The notes under the pieces: model-generated
The model's input: only the letters and a program-made list of their open reading frames with translations
Database searches by the model: none
Told to the model about the DNA's origin: nothing
Translations under genes and position numbers: made by a program
Virus record (IMG/VR): IMGVR_UViG_3300046535_001697
Location: 1 to 64,000 of that record
Reading direction: 5' to 3' (one strand)
Length of the DNA: 64,000 bases
From: a virus
In this document: positions 15,483-25,100 of the stretch, piece after piece
Layout: each line of letters starts with the position of its first letter
Numbering within the stretch: position 1 is the stretch's first letter

Positions 15483-16370
15483 TCAGGTGAGGTTGTCGGT
15501 GCGGAACGCGGCGGTCCAGGTGTCGTGGCCGACGAGGCTGTCCTGTTCCTTGGGCTGCCCGGGGAACTTCTCCCGCTGGAACTCCAAGGTGATCGCCTGG
15601 GTCTTGTTGCCGAAGTAGCCGTCCGCGACGCCGATGCCGGACCAGCCGCGGTCGCGCATGCGCTGCTGGTACGCCTTGACGTTCGGGTCGTAGTGCTGCG
15701 GCGCGTAGCCCATGACGTATCCGGGATACGGCTTGAGCAGGGCCGGCGGCTTCGGTGCGGGCACCGGGGAAGGGGCTGGCGCGGGAGCGACGCCGAACAG
15801 GTCGGGCATCGGGCCGGGGTCGGTGTGGTCGTTCTCCGGGACCTGACTGTGGCCATAGTGGCCGCTGGCGCTGTTCCAGATCGCGGCGTTGCGGTGGCTG
15901 TTCCAGTCGGGTGCGCCCATGGGCCACACGTCCGGGACGCCCCAGGACCGGAGCCACTCGACGATCCCGTCGAGACCGACGAGGGGGGTATCGCGCAGGG
16001 TCGGGTAGACCTTGCCGTCGAACCGGCAGTAGGGGAAGAACAGGGACTCAATCTGGATGCAGACGTTGCCCTTGCGGTTCGTCTCCACCCCGCCCGGGGC
16101 GTTGACCACGGACTTGCTGAACTGGTTGGCGGGGTGGAACTGCGCGACCCGCCCCGTGAAGGGATCCCACAGCACATGCGGCGCCACCCCCGCGCCACCA
16201 CCCGCGAAGTACGAGGCGAGGCTGTCGAACGGCAGCAGGTCCGCCGGCGCGGCCGCAGTGGCGTTCCGGTCCCAGGTGATGTGCCAGATCGTGCGGGCGC
16301 CGCCGTCGCCGGCCATCGCACCGGACGTCAGGTCGTGGCGCTCGGCGCCGGGCAGGTACAGGTCGGGCAT
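15483..16370 (-). CDS. Endolysin: N-acetylmuramoyl-L-alanine amidase with peptidoglycan-binding domain, 295 aa
   Basis: Residues 1-190 match an amidase_2 (PGRP-like) fold: a first zinc ligand at His30 (TIWHITWD), a second at His174 (HYGHSQVP) and Asp184 of the closing DHTDPG motif. A proline/alanine linker (about 195-215) leads to a peptidoglycan-binding domain (about 217-290; VKAYQQRMRDRGW...GYFGNKTQAITLEFQ). It would cleave the amide bond between muramic acid and the stem peptide. ATG 16370 is two bases after the preceding stop. It sits between a papain-like peptidase and the holin. Confidence 0.88.
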   Translation of the reverse strand: MPDLYLPGAERHDLTSGAMAGDGGARTIWHITWDRNATAAAPADLLPFDSLASYFAGGGAGVAPHVLWDPFTGRVAQFHPANQFSKSVVNAPGGVETNRKGNVCIQIESLFFPYCRFDGKVYPTLRDTPLVGLDGIVEWLRSWGVPDVWPMGAPDWNSHRNAAIWNSASGHYGHSQVPENDHTDPGPMPDLFGVAPAPAPSPVPAPKPPALLKPYPGYVMGYAPQHYDPNVKAYQQRMRDRGWSGIGVADGYFGNKTQAITLEFQREKFPGQPKEQDSLVGHDTWTAAFRTDNLT

Positions 16371-16371
16371 G

Positions 16372-17310
16372 TCAGGTCTCCTTGCCGGTCAGCCACGCCT
16401 CAGCGGCCTTGATGAACGCCTTGGTCGCGGTGATGAACGCGCGCAGTGCTGCGGCGAACGCGCCGGACGCCGCGGGGGCGGGAGCCGGTACGGGTGCGGG
16501 CGGCGTCGGAACAGGCACCGGCTGCGGGACCGGGTTGGGCTCTCCGGTCAGGGCCGCGAAGGTCTGGCCGAACGCGGCCAGGTCGAAGCCCGCTGCGCCC
16601 ACGCCGGTCTTCGGGTCGACGGAGTCGGGGCCGAAGATGACCCAGGCTTCCTCGACGTACTTCTTGAAGAACGCCCAGGTCATGCGCTGGACCTTGCCCC
16701 AGGTGACGCACTCGAGACCGGTCTCGTCATAGGCGCCGATCGTGATGCAGTGGCCGCCCTCGAGTCGGGCACCGCGCACCACGTCCCACGTCTCGCCCGC
16801 GTTGAACTGGTCCATCGCGGAGCCGGGGAAGTTGATGCCGACGTAGATCTGCCCGAACAGGCTGATGGCCTGCTTGACCTCGTCGAGGTTCGCCGGGTCG
16901 ACTTTGGCGAATGCGAGGATCTTCTCGCCGAGGAAGCCGTGCTTGCGCCAGTAGTCCAGGACGTCCTGGCAGACGGCGCCCTGGTCGGTCGGGTTGCTGC
17001 CAGACGGGCCGGCGTTGGGGTCGAACCCGGTGATGGCGCTGTAGAAGGCGAGGGCGTCGGCGACGGTGACCTTCAGCACGGTGCGCTGGTTGATGTACAC
17101 GTCGCCGATGCGCTTGTGGGCGACGCCGGCGCAGGTGCAGTCCCCCCAGATGTCGTTGCCGAGGACGCCCCACGCTGCCTCGGGCACGGGGTACAGCCAG
17201 TCGACGGACGGCGGCGGGGCGGGGAGTGTGGCGGGGAGGAACGTTCCGAGCCGCAGGTGCGGTCGGGCGGGCTCGGCCGGTCGGCGGCCGCCGCGGAAAG
17301 TGGTGGGCAC
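16372..17310 (-). CDS. Papain-like cysteine peptidase of the tail/lysis region, 312 aa
   Basis: The segment WGVLGNDIWGDCTCAGVAH (residues 47-65) contains the nucleophile cysteine region of a C1-like peptidase, with Cys58 or Cys60 as candidate. EGGHCITIGAY (184-194) supplies His187, and VTWG (202-205) takes the place of the papain NSWG. A Pro/Ala-rich linker follows, then an amphipathic C-terminal helix. Such proteins are frequent beside actinophage tail and lysis genes and may act on wall peptides or in virion processing. GTG 17310 has GGAGG four bases before. Confidence 0.7.
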   Translation of the reverse strand: MPTTFRGGRRPAEPARPHLRLGTFLPATLPAPPPSVDWLYPVPEAAWGVLGNDIWGDCTCAGVAHKRIGDVYINQRTVLKVTVADALAFYSAITGFDPNAGPSGSNPTDQGAVCQDVLDYWRKHGFLGEKILAFAKVDPANLDEVKQAISLFGQIYVGINFPGSAMDQFNAGETWDVVRGARLEGGHCITIGAYDETGLECVTWGKVQRMTWAFFKKYVEEAWVIFGPDSVDPKTGVGAAGFDLAAFGQTFAALTGEPNPVPQPVPVPTPPAPVPAPAPAASGAFAAALRAFITATKAFIKAAEAWLTGKET

Positions 17311-17322
17311 AGGGCCTCCAGG

Positions 17323-18450
17323 TCAGTTGCAGGTGAGGGGTGCGAGCGCGGGGCGCCAGAGGCCGCCGTCACCGGTCGAGCCGTACGCGGGGCGGAAGGT
17401 GAGCGGCTCCAGGTGCTGCCCGGCGCCGGTCTCGTTCGGGGTGCCGCGCCAGAGGTTGACCTTCTGCCAGGGCACGCCGTCCATGACGCTCACGCCGTCG
17501 ACCTGGCCGCCGCAGCTGTTGGCGCTCCACATCCGGCGGCCGTAAGCGAGGGAGCCGGCGCCGACGTTGACCGGGGCGGTCCAGGGGCCGAGCTGGGCGG
17601 GGGCGGTGGCGTAGCCGGCGGGCGCCCCGGTGCAGTAGCCGCAGCCGGGGTCGGAGAAGGTCATCACCCAGGTGCCGGTGGTCGGGTCTTTCCAGCCGCC
17701 CATGGCCTCGACGCCCTTGAGGCCGGCGACGTTGGTGGAGCCGGTGCCGGATCCGTCGGCGCCCCAGTAGCCGAGGCGTTCGATGCCGAGGCCGGTGGTG
17801 CCGGCCATTGGGCAGAGCAGCGCCGGGGGCTGGCCGCCGTCGGCCGGGAGGAACCCGGCGTCGCCGTTGGCGCCGTTGCACTGCGTCAGGCCCGGGCGGT
17901 GGGTGGTCCCGTACGGGGCGCCCGCGGAGGCGCCGCACGGGCCCGCCGGGCCGTTGCAGCCCATCGCCATGTAGGCGTGCTGCGCCCCGCCGTTGCTGTA
18001 GTACCAGGGGGCGTTGAACCACAGCACGAACACGCCGTCGTTCGGGCCCCAGCCGACGCGCTGGATCATCCGCGGCGTGAAACACCCCTGACCGGTCGCG
18101 CCGCAGGTGGCCTGGTAGGTCTTGCCGGGGTTGTACGGGTCGGGCGCGGTCGGGGAGAACAGCGTGACGGGCGTCGACCAGGGGCCGGACAGCGACGGCG
18201 CGGTGCTCACCCCGAACCCGCACCAGGGCGTCCCAGCCGTGTACCAGGAGAATCCGCACGAGTACATCGACCCGTACCAGTAGTACGTGCTGCCGAACTT
18301 GGTGATCTGCCCGTCGTGCAGGTCCACGCCGGCGATGGTGACGGGGTCGGGCAGCGGGTCGGCGGCGGCCGTGCCGGGGGCGGGTGCGGCGCCGAGGGCG
18401 ACGGCCAGGACGAGCAGGAGGGCCGCGAGGGCGCGGCGGATGCGGGTCAC
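17323..18450 (-). CDS. Secreted glycosyl hydrolase-like (GH43-type beta-propeller) protein, 375 aa
   Basis: GTG 18450 follows GGAGG at five bases; ATG 18465 is the alternative. A Sec-type signal peptide is clear: a basic start (MTRIRRA), a hydrophobic core (LAALLLVLAVALGAAP) and a small-residue cleavage region (GTAAADP). The mature part has the repeating GH43-like pattern of G-x-YYWYGS, SGPWS-x-P and W-x-MTFSDPGCGY blades. I cannot fix the catalytic acids. It would act outside the cell, perhaps on wall or capsular polysaccharide. A signal peptide is unusual for a protein in a tail gene cluster. Confidence 0.65.
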   Translation of the reverse strand: MTRIRRALAALLLVLAVALGAAPAPGTAAADPLPDPVTIAGVDLHDGQITKFGSTYYWYGSMYSCGFSWYTAGTPWCGFGVSTAPSLSGPWSTPVTLFSPTAPDPYNPGKTYQATCGATGQGCFTPRMIQRVGWGPNDGVFVLWFNAPWYYSNGGAQHAYMAMGCNGPAGPCGASAGAPYGTTHRPGLTQCNGANGDAGFLPADGGQPPALLCPMAGTTGLGIERLGYWGADGSGTGSTNVAGLKGVEAMGGWKDPTTGTWVMTFSDPGCGYCTGAPAGYATAPAQLGPWTAPVNVGAGSLAYGRRMWSANSCGGQVDGVSVMDGVPWQKVNLWRGTPNETGAGQHLEPLTFRPAYGSTGDGGLWRPALAPLTCN

Positions 18451-18470
18451 GATGCCTCCGGGCATGGTGA

Positions 18471-18497
18471 AGCCCCCGGCCGGACGGCTCGGGGGCT
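18471..18497 (-). terminator. Hairpin ahead of the secreted hydrolase gene
   Basis: An 8-bp stem AGCCCCCG/CGGGGGCT (18471-18478 with 18490-18497) lies between the minor tail gene ending at 18510 and the hydrolase start at 18450. It may end or attenuate late transcription, or shape translation initiation of the hydrolase. Confidence 0.45.
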
Positions 18498-18509
18498 GGT
18501 GAGGGGCGG

Positions 18510-19154
18510 TCAGTTCTGTTCGCCGCGCACGTGGTGGATGCCGACGGTGATGGGGCCGGAACCGCCGGTCAGCTGGGCCTCGATGTCGACGGTCATGTCG
18601 GTGTTGATGGCCGCGCCGTGCGCGATCGGACCGACGGTCCACTGCGCGAGGCTGGTGGTGGCGACGACGGTGGAGCCGATCTGGGTGCCGTTGACCTTGA
18701 CCCGGAGGTTGCCGGTCGATCCGGCGCCGGCGAGGATCCAGCCGGACGCGGCGAGCCTCGGGTTGCGGGTGTCGGCGTAGCCGCGCCAGAGGATCTCGTA
18801 GGCGGCGCTGGTGGTGGTGAGCATGTTGCCGGACTTCGCCGGGTACATGGGCACGTCGAAGTAGGGGCGGGCGAGGCCTTGGCCGGCGGGGTCTTCGAGG
18901 ATCAGGGTGTTGCCTGCGGCGTCGCGGACGAGGAGGCCCTGCGGGTCGGCGCTGATCCACAGCCGGACGGTGGTGCCGTCCGCGGACAGGACCTGGATCG
19001 ATCCGTTGCCGGTGATGGTGAGGGCGCCGGCGCCGATGCTCGCGGCTTCGAGGCGGCGGGCCGCCCGCAGCTCCTTGACGTCCTGCTGCAGCGCCTTGAT
19101 GGCCTTCCAGATGTCGCCGGGTGCGGCGGGCAGCATCGCGGTGCGCAGGGGCAT
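18510..19154 (-). CDS. Minor tail / fibre-like protein, 214 aa
   Basis: ATG 19154 overlaps the previous stop (TGATG). The N-terminus has a helix with heptad spacing (IWKAIKALQQDVKELRAARR, residues 14-33), followed by beta-rich sequence (SIQVLSADGTTVRLWI, TGNLRVKVNGTQIGS, MTVDIEAQLTGG) typical of trimeric fibre or baseplate tips. Position downstream of the distal tail genes agrees. Likely part of the tail tip. Confidence 0.65.
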   Translation of the reverse strand: MPLRTAMLPAAPGDIWKAIKALQQDVKELRAARRLEAASIGAGALTITGNGSIQVLSADGTTVRLWISADPQGLLVRDAAGNTLILEDPAGQGLARPYFDVPMYPAKSGNMLTTTSAAYEILWRGYADTRNPRLAASGWILAGAGSTGNLRVKVNGTQIGSTVVATTSLAQWTVGPIAHGAAINTDMTVDIEAQLTGGSGPITVGIHHVRGEQN

Positions 19155-20239
19155 CAGCTGTCCTCCAGGAGGATCGGGGAGAGCCGGTTGGCGCCGGGGT
19201 CGAGGTCCCAGCCGTAGGCGCGGGCGACGCGGTCGATGCCGAGCGGGTGCCGGGGGCTGGTGACGATCTGGACGCGGACGTTGTCGCCGAGGCCCCAGTC
19301 GCTGCCGACGTGGGGGGAGGCGGATGCGGCGGCGCTGACGGTCCAGGAGCGGGTGCCGGTCTGCATGAGGGCGAGGGCTTCGGCGGCGTGCGCGTTGAGC
19401 TGGGTGGTGCTGGTGATGCCGGTGCCGGGGCTGGTGCGGTAGTCCCAGCGGCACCAGCCGCCGAGGATCAGGGCGGAGGCGACCTGGGGTGTGGACAGGG
19501 CTCGGGTTGTGCCCTCGCCCTCGCCGGTGGCCAGGACCTCGGTGGCGCCCTTGCCGTCCTCGAAGGACTCGGTGAGTTCGTACTCCGTGATGTTGCCGGG
19601 CATGTCGAACACGGCTTCCGGCTGCGGGAGCTGGGTGCCGATGGCGGGGTGGATCCGGGTGACGAGCTGCACCTGGGTCTGGGCGGCGTCCGCCCACACG
19701 GTGTCGATGGTGAGCTCCGGCGCGCCTGCCATACCGGCGAGGGTCTGCACCTGGGAGAGCACGGTCTTGTCGTCGCCGTCGGCGGTGGCGTAGTCCATCG
19801 TCGTGCCGGAGGCGACGGTGTCGAGGACCAGGGGCGGGCCGTCGGTCAGGGCGGGGGTGACGAGGGCGGCCATGATGCTGGACAGGTCGGTGGCGGCGGC
19901 GGTGTAGCTGCCGGGGTAGCGGCGGCCGAGGTAGCACTCGGGGGTGGCTGCGGCGAGCTGCAGCTGGTCGGAGGATCCGCCCTTGCGGGTCAGGGTGATG
20001 CCGGACCAGATCGGCTGGCTGGTGGCGGTGTCGACGGCGACCAGCAGGGTGCGGCCCGGATCGGTCGCGGACTCCCATTCGCGGGGGGCGCCCGAGATGG
20101 ACATGCCGAACGTGGTGCTGGTGACGCCGACCAGGCGCCGGCCGATGACCTGGCTGGGGGTGAGGGACCGCAGCTCCTCGGCGACCCGGCCGGACTTGAG
20201 GTCGCACGCCAACCAGGCCAGCTCGACCGGTGCGCGCAT
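19154..20239 (-). CDS. Minor tail protein (Tal-like position), 361 aa
   Basis: The protein begins MRAPVELAWLACDLKSGRVAEEL, a start pattern seen in actinophage minor tail proteins after the Dit gene. It is mixed alpha/beta and has no membrane segment or obvious peptidase motif. The ATG at 20239 is coupled to the upstream stop and the stop overlaps the next start. By position (tape measure, Dit, fibre-like, this) it probably belongs to the baseplate or tip complex. Confidence 0.65.
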   Translation of the reverse strand: MRAPVELAWLACDLKSGRVAEELRSLTPSQVIGRRLVGVTSTTFGMSISGAPREWESATDPGRTLLVAVDTATSQPIWSGITLTRKGGSSDQLQLAAATPECYLGRRYPGSYTAAATDLSSIMAALVTPALTDGPPLVLDTVASGTTMDYATADGDDKTVLSQVQTLAGMAGAPELTIDTVWADAAQTQVQLVTRIHPAIGTQLPQPEAVFDMPGNITEYELTESFEDGKGATEVLATGEGEGTTRALSTPQVASALILGGWCRWDYRTSPGTGITSTTQLNAHAAEALALMQTGTRSWTVSAAASASPHVGSDWGLGDNVRVQIVTSPRHPLGIDRVARAYGWDLDPGANRLSPILLEDS

Positions 20240-21288
20240 CAGGCGGCCTCGTAGCTGAAGTCGACGACCGCGCGGTCGCTGACGGCCCAGGTGAAGGGCA
20301 CGTTGAGGTTGCTGTTGGCGCCCGCGTTACCGGCGCCGGTGGGGGTGAGCAGGCGCATCACCGACTCCCCGTCGTTGATCCACGGGGTGCCGATCGCGGC
20401 GAAGCCACCGGAATTGTCGTAGGCCGAGAAGCTGCCGGCGATGCTCATCTGGTAGCTGCTGCGGCCAGCCACGGGCAGGGTCCAGGTCCAGGCACCCGTG
20501 CCGAAAGTCGTCGTGGAGCCGGCCACCATCCGGATGTTGCCCAGCACGGTCTTGCCGATGATGGTGTAGCGGGCGCTGATGTTGCCGTTGCCGATGGCCG
20601 GGTTGGTGCCGGTCGCGCACGCCCACGTCGGGGTGAAGGCCTGCCAGTCGCCCTGGGCGACCCACGCGGATCCGGTCCAGAACTCGGGCAGGCCCCGCAC
20701 CGTGTTGTAGCGGGTCTGGCCGACGTAGGCACCGGAGATGGCGATGTCGGCGGCGCTGGAGACGGGCAGGATCCCGCCGGGGGCGACGGTGACCTGCCGC
20801 GCGGCGCTGGAGACGGTGGCCGAGCCGGTGCCACCGGCGCCGGTGTTCGGCACGGTGATGGTGGCCAGCGGGATGTAAATCTCGGTGCCACCCGGGGACG
20901 GTGCGACCGGCGAGCCGGACGGCGTGCCGACCAGGTACACGGTGTCGGCCTTGCGCAGGCCGGACGCGTCGACCGCGGTGTCCCAGACCCGCAGGTACAC
21001 CAGGTCGATGCGGGAGAATGTCGCGTTGGCGGCGGACAGCGTGCCCGGGGACGACGCGGCGAGCTGCGCCCGGTACAGGCCCTGGCCGGACTTGTAGATG
21101 GTGGCGCTGCCGGCGGAGACGTTGACGGTGGTGCCGGCGAGGGTGACCGTGAGGCCCGGGTCGCCGGGGCGGATGCCGGCGCGGGCGCCCTGCGCGGTGC
21201 CGTCGGACATGACGAGCGGGAGGTCCATCTTGCGGAGTTCGGTCTCGTCGTAGCTGATGCTGGGCAGCCACAGGGGATCGGTGGGCAT
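20239..21288 (-). CDS. Tail fibre-like protein, 349 aa
   Basis: The sequence is rich in Gly, Ser, Thr and small beta strands (GLTVTLAGTTVNVSAGSATI; SATVSSAARQVTVAPGG), with the ISARYTIIGKTVLGNIRM segment common in phage fibre or receptor-binding proteins. ATG 21288 lies 13 bases after the Dit stop. It most likely forms part of the adsorption apparatus; the receptor is unknown. Confidence 0.65.
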   Translation of the reverse strand: MPTDPLWLPSISYDETELRKMDLPLVMSDGTAQGARAGIRPGDPGLTVTLAGTTVNVSAGSATIYKSGQGLYRAQLAASSPGTLSAANATFSRIDLVYLRVWDTAVDASGLRKADTVYLVGTPSGSPVAPSPGGTEIYIPLATITVPNTGAGGTGSATVSSAARQVTVAPGGILPVSSAADIAISGAYVGQTRYNTVRGLPEFWTGSAWVAQGDWQAFTPTWACATGTNPAIGNGNISARYTIIGKTVLGNIRMVAGSTTTFGTGAWTWTLPVAGRSSYQMSIAGSFSAYDNSGGFAAIGTPWINDGESVMRLLTPTGAGNAGANSNLNVPFTWAVSDRAVVDFSYEAA

Positions 21289-21300
21289 CTCGGCTCCTCT

Positions 21301-22167
21301 CTACAGCCAGGCGGCGCGGCAGGTGCCGGTGAGCAGGGCGGCGGGGTCGTAGGACGACGCTGACCACAGGAAGGTCAGCTGGCTGCCGGCGGGGATCTCC
21401 GGCCAGGTGCCGGAGAGGTAGCGGCGGCGGCTGGTGGTGCCGTTGAGGATGACGCTGTGCGCATCGCAGTCGATGACGAGGACCTCGCCGGCCTGGAGGG
21501 TGTCGGCGTAGGCGAGCTGGGTGACGGTGCCGTCCGGGCGCTGGGCGAGGATCGTCGGTGAGGCGACCGGCCCGGTGATGGTGAGGACCGGCCGGGTCGC
21601 GGCCGTTCCCGGGTTGGTGAGGACGACGGAGCCGGACACGGTGGTCGCGGTGATCGTGATCGGCAGTGTGATCGGCAGGCTGAGGCCGCCGGACACCGAC
21701 GGCAGGCCCACGCTCTGGGACTGCAGCGTGGTCGCGTACTTGCGCGGGTCGGCGGCGGTCAGCAGGACCGAGTAGTTGGCGATGCGGTCGGTGGGCCGGT
21801 CGATCAGGACCCGGCCCGACCGGCGGACCGTGCACTGCCTGGGGGTGGTCTCGTAGACGACGAGCAGCGTGTCGTCGAGGGATGCGGCGGCCTGGAGGCT
21901 GTCGAGTGCAGCCTCCAGGGTTGCCTGGTCCGGGGCGACGATGGCGCCGCCCGCGGTGAGCACCCGGGACTGGAGGTACGCCTTGCCGGCCCAGGAGCCG
22001 TGGTCGGCCTGCCGGTCCGAGTACGAGGTGCGGACATCGGGGCTGTCCCAGCCGTCGAGCTTGGACAGGCCCCAGGCGGTGCCGGCGCCGTCCACCGCCC
22101 CGAGGCGGACGGCGCCGAGGTCGGCCTGGATCCCGCCGAGGGACGCACCGGGGGTGTAACCGGCCAC
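21301..22167 (-). CDS. Distal tail (Dit-like) protein, 288 aa
   Basis: It directly follows the tape measure gene, where Dit genes lie in siphoviruses. The N-terminal half has the pattern WDSPDVRTSYSDRQADHG and RVLTAGG...LEAALDSLQAA, and a following DRPTDRIANYSVLLTAADPRKYA strand, as in the siphovirus distal tail family. The C-terminal half is a beta-rich extension (galectin-like domain in relatives). It would form the ring joining tube and tip. Confidence 0.75.
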   Translation of the reverse strand: MAGYTPGASLGGIQADLGAVRLGAVDGAGTAWGLSKLDGWDSPDVRTSYSDRQADHGSWAGKAYLQSRVLTAGGAIVAPDQATLEAALDSLQAAASLDDTLLVVYETTPRQCTVRRSGRVLIDRPTDRIANYSVLLTAADPRKYATTLQSQSVGLPSVSGGLSLPITLPITITATTVSGSVVLTNPGTAATRPVLTITGPVASPTILAQRPDGTVTQLAYADTLQAGEVLVIDCDAHSVILNGTTSRRRYLSGTWPEIPAGSQLTFLWSASSYDPAALLTGTCRAAWL

Positions 22168-22183
22168 GCGGGCCCCCTCTCTT

Positions 22184-25100
22184 TCAGCTGACGGTCTCCA
22201 GGTGCCGCAGCACGTCGGCGAGTTGCTCCTGCGCGGACTGCTTCGCCCCGTGCAGGTGGACGTGCTGGGTGCGGGACTGGTCGTAGGTGGCGCCGGATCC
22301 CCCCGCGCCGACGAGCTGCCGGGCGGGGATGAGGTCCCGCCCCAGCGGGGCGAGCTGCATCCCGAACCGCTCGGCGACTTGGGCGAGGATGCTCATGGAG
22401 CGGTCCCGCTTGCCCGGGGCGAGCGGGATGTAGGCCTCGCCGCCGGTCTCCGGTTCGGCCCACAGTCGCCAGGCGCCCGCAGGGGCGATCTGGGCGACGT
22501 GGTGCTCGCCGCCGGAGGCGAAGGAGCGGATGCCGCCCTGTCCGTAGCGGACGATGCCGCCGTCGGCCTCGGCGAGGCGGGCTTGGCCCTTGCCGCCGAC
22601 GAAGATGGTCTCGCCGGTGATGGTGACCCGGACGGTGCGGCCCGTGATCCCGTTGATCATGTGTTGGATCGAGGTGGCCCCGTCGAAGGCGTCGTTCGTC
22701 GGCACGGTGACGCGGACCTTGCCGTTCGGCAGGTGGGTGACGGTGTACCCGATGGCTTCCAGGTCGCCGATGGCCTGCTCGTTGGGGGCCTTGACGTCGA
22801 TGTGCTTGCCCGGCGGGACGTCCTCGACGGCCTTCTTGACGGCCTGCAGGTCGGCGATCGTCTTCAGCGCCTCGGGGTCGGTGACCTTGGTGGCCACCGT
22901 CTCGGGCACAGAGGCGTAGGCCGCGGTCAGGGAGTCGATCTGGTCCTTGGTGAAGTGGGCCTGCTGCATCGTCTGCTTGAGCATGTCGATGTCGTGGCCG
23001 AGGACGATGTTCGCTTCCTCGGTCGACCCGGTCTGCTTGGACACCGCCTCGGCGTGCTTCATGGCCGCCTCGGCCGCACTGAGGAAGGCGTCCTTGACGT
23101 TGCGGCCCTTCTCGGTGGTGATGTCCAGGCTGGTGCCGTTCTCCTGCACGGTCTTCTTGAGGTCGGCGAGCGAGGACTGCATGCTGATGGCGGCCTTGGT
23201 GGCGTCGATGTTCTTGCCGTTGAGGCCGTCCAGGGCGTCGGAGAGCTTCTCCGTCTCGGACCGGGTGTCCTTCATGTCGTCGGCCGTGGCGGTGGCCGCG
23301 CTTCCCAGCGCCTTCGTGCTGCCAGCCGCGTCCGCGGAGGCCTCGCCCTCGCGCTGCGCGGCCGCCACGGCACTGTTGACCTGCGGATTGAGGGACTTCA
23401 GGGCATCCTCGACCGAGGTGACCGACTTGCCGAGGTCGTCCTGCCCCGAGTTGGCGTCGCCGGCTGCCTGGGCGTAGTCCAGGGCGGCCTGCTTGGCCGG
23501 GCCGAGCTGGGCATTGACCCGCTTGAGGGCGTCCTCGTTGCCGAGGATCGCCGCAGTCAGGTCGGCGGTGTTGATCCCGAGGTCCTGCGCGGCCTTCAGC
23601 GCGCCGCGGGTCTCCAACTCGTGGGCCACCCACGCCTTCGTGTTGGAGCCGACTGCGGCGCCGTCCGCCTTAACCGCCGCGGTGAGGTCCTCGGTCTGCT
23701 TCTTCGCGTCCGAGTTCGCCCCGCCGAAGATGCCCAGCGCCACTGTGGCCACCGTGAGGGCGATCCCGAGCGGGCCCAGCGCGCGCATCGTGAGTGAGGC
23801 CGCGGTGGCCATCCGTGGCATCGTCGTTGCCAGTGTCGCGAGGGAGGTCTGGAAGGCGGCGATGCGCGGCAGCAGCAGCAGGAAGCCGCCGCCGACCACC
23901 GCGAGTGCGCCGCCGAGAAGGAGCAGGCCTGCGGCCGACGCCTGGGCCCAACCGGGCAGCGCCGCGTAGGCGGTAACGACCGCGTTGACCGTCTGGACCA
24001 TCTCGCGGAGGATCTTGTTCGCCTCCGTGCCCGACTGGATCAGGGCCACCTCCAGGCTGCCCTTGAGGTACTGGAGGTCACCGGCGAGATTGTTCATCTG
24101 GACACCGGCCATCCTCGCGGCGGCCCCGTTGTCATCGACCGCCTTGCGGTACTCGGTGATGCCCAGCGAGCCCTGCTCGTACAGGATCGAGGCGGCACGG
24201 ACCGCGTCCGAGCCGAAAATAATGCCCATGGCGGAGTTGCGGGCCTCGGGGGTAAGCGTGGCGAAGGAGCGCTGCATGCGGGCGGACAGCTCGGTCAGGC
24301 CAACGAAGTTGCCCTGCGCGTCGTACGCACTGAAGTTGAGCTTGGCCATCATGTTCGCGGCCTCGGTGGACTGCGGGGTCAACCTCTGCAGCATGGTTTT
24401 GAGGCTGGTACCGGCGTCAGAGCCGATCAAAGCATGATCGGCAAAAGCGGACAGGACAGCGACCGTGTCCTCCAGGGACAGGCCCGTCTGGTGCGCGAGC
24501 AGGCCGCCCATGCGCAGGGACTCGCCAAGTCCGTGCACGTCGGACGCCGACTTGTTGGCGCCGGCCGCCAGGACATCGGCGATGTGCGTGACGTCCGCGC
24601 CCTTCAGCCCAAACGTATTCATGGCCTGCGCCGCAATGGTGGCGCTCTCGCCAAGGCTCAGCTGCCCGGCCGCAGCGAGCGAGAGGGCACCGGTGAGCGC
24701 ACCTCCGACGATGTCCGACACCGAGACACCCGCGCGCGCAAGCTCACCCTCCGCGTCGGCTGCCTGACTGGCGGTGAATGCCGTGTCACGTCCCGCGGCC
24801 AGGGCCGCATCGCGGAGCTGGGCCATCTGCTCGGACGTGGCATCGGCGACCGCACCCACGCCCGACATGGCCTTCTCGAAGCGCGCCGCCTCAAACGACG
24901 CGGCCGCGAACATGGCGAGCATGGCGAGGCCGGCCGTGCGGATGCCGGTGAGCGACTTCTCGGCCTGCGTGCCCGCAGCAGCGAGCCGCGTGAACGAGGA
25001 CGTCTGGGCGGCGGCGCCCGCGGCCAGACCGGTCTGCTGGGCGATAAGCGCCTGACTGACAGCCAGCCGGTTCGCCAGCGACAGCTGGGTGCCCGCGGCG

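Noticed and set aside
22202-23797. 531-codon + strand frame opposite the tape measure gene
   Set aside because: Gly/Val/Leu/Asp-rich antisense shadow of a helical protein, with no binding site and no neighbours on that strand.
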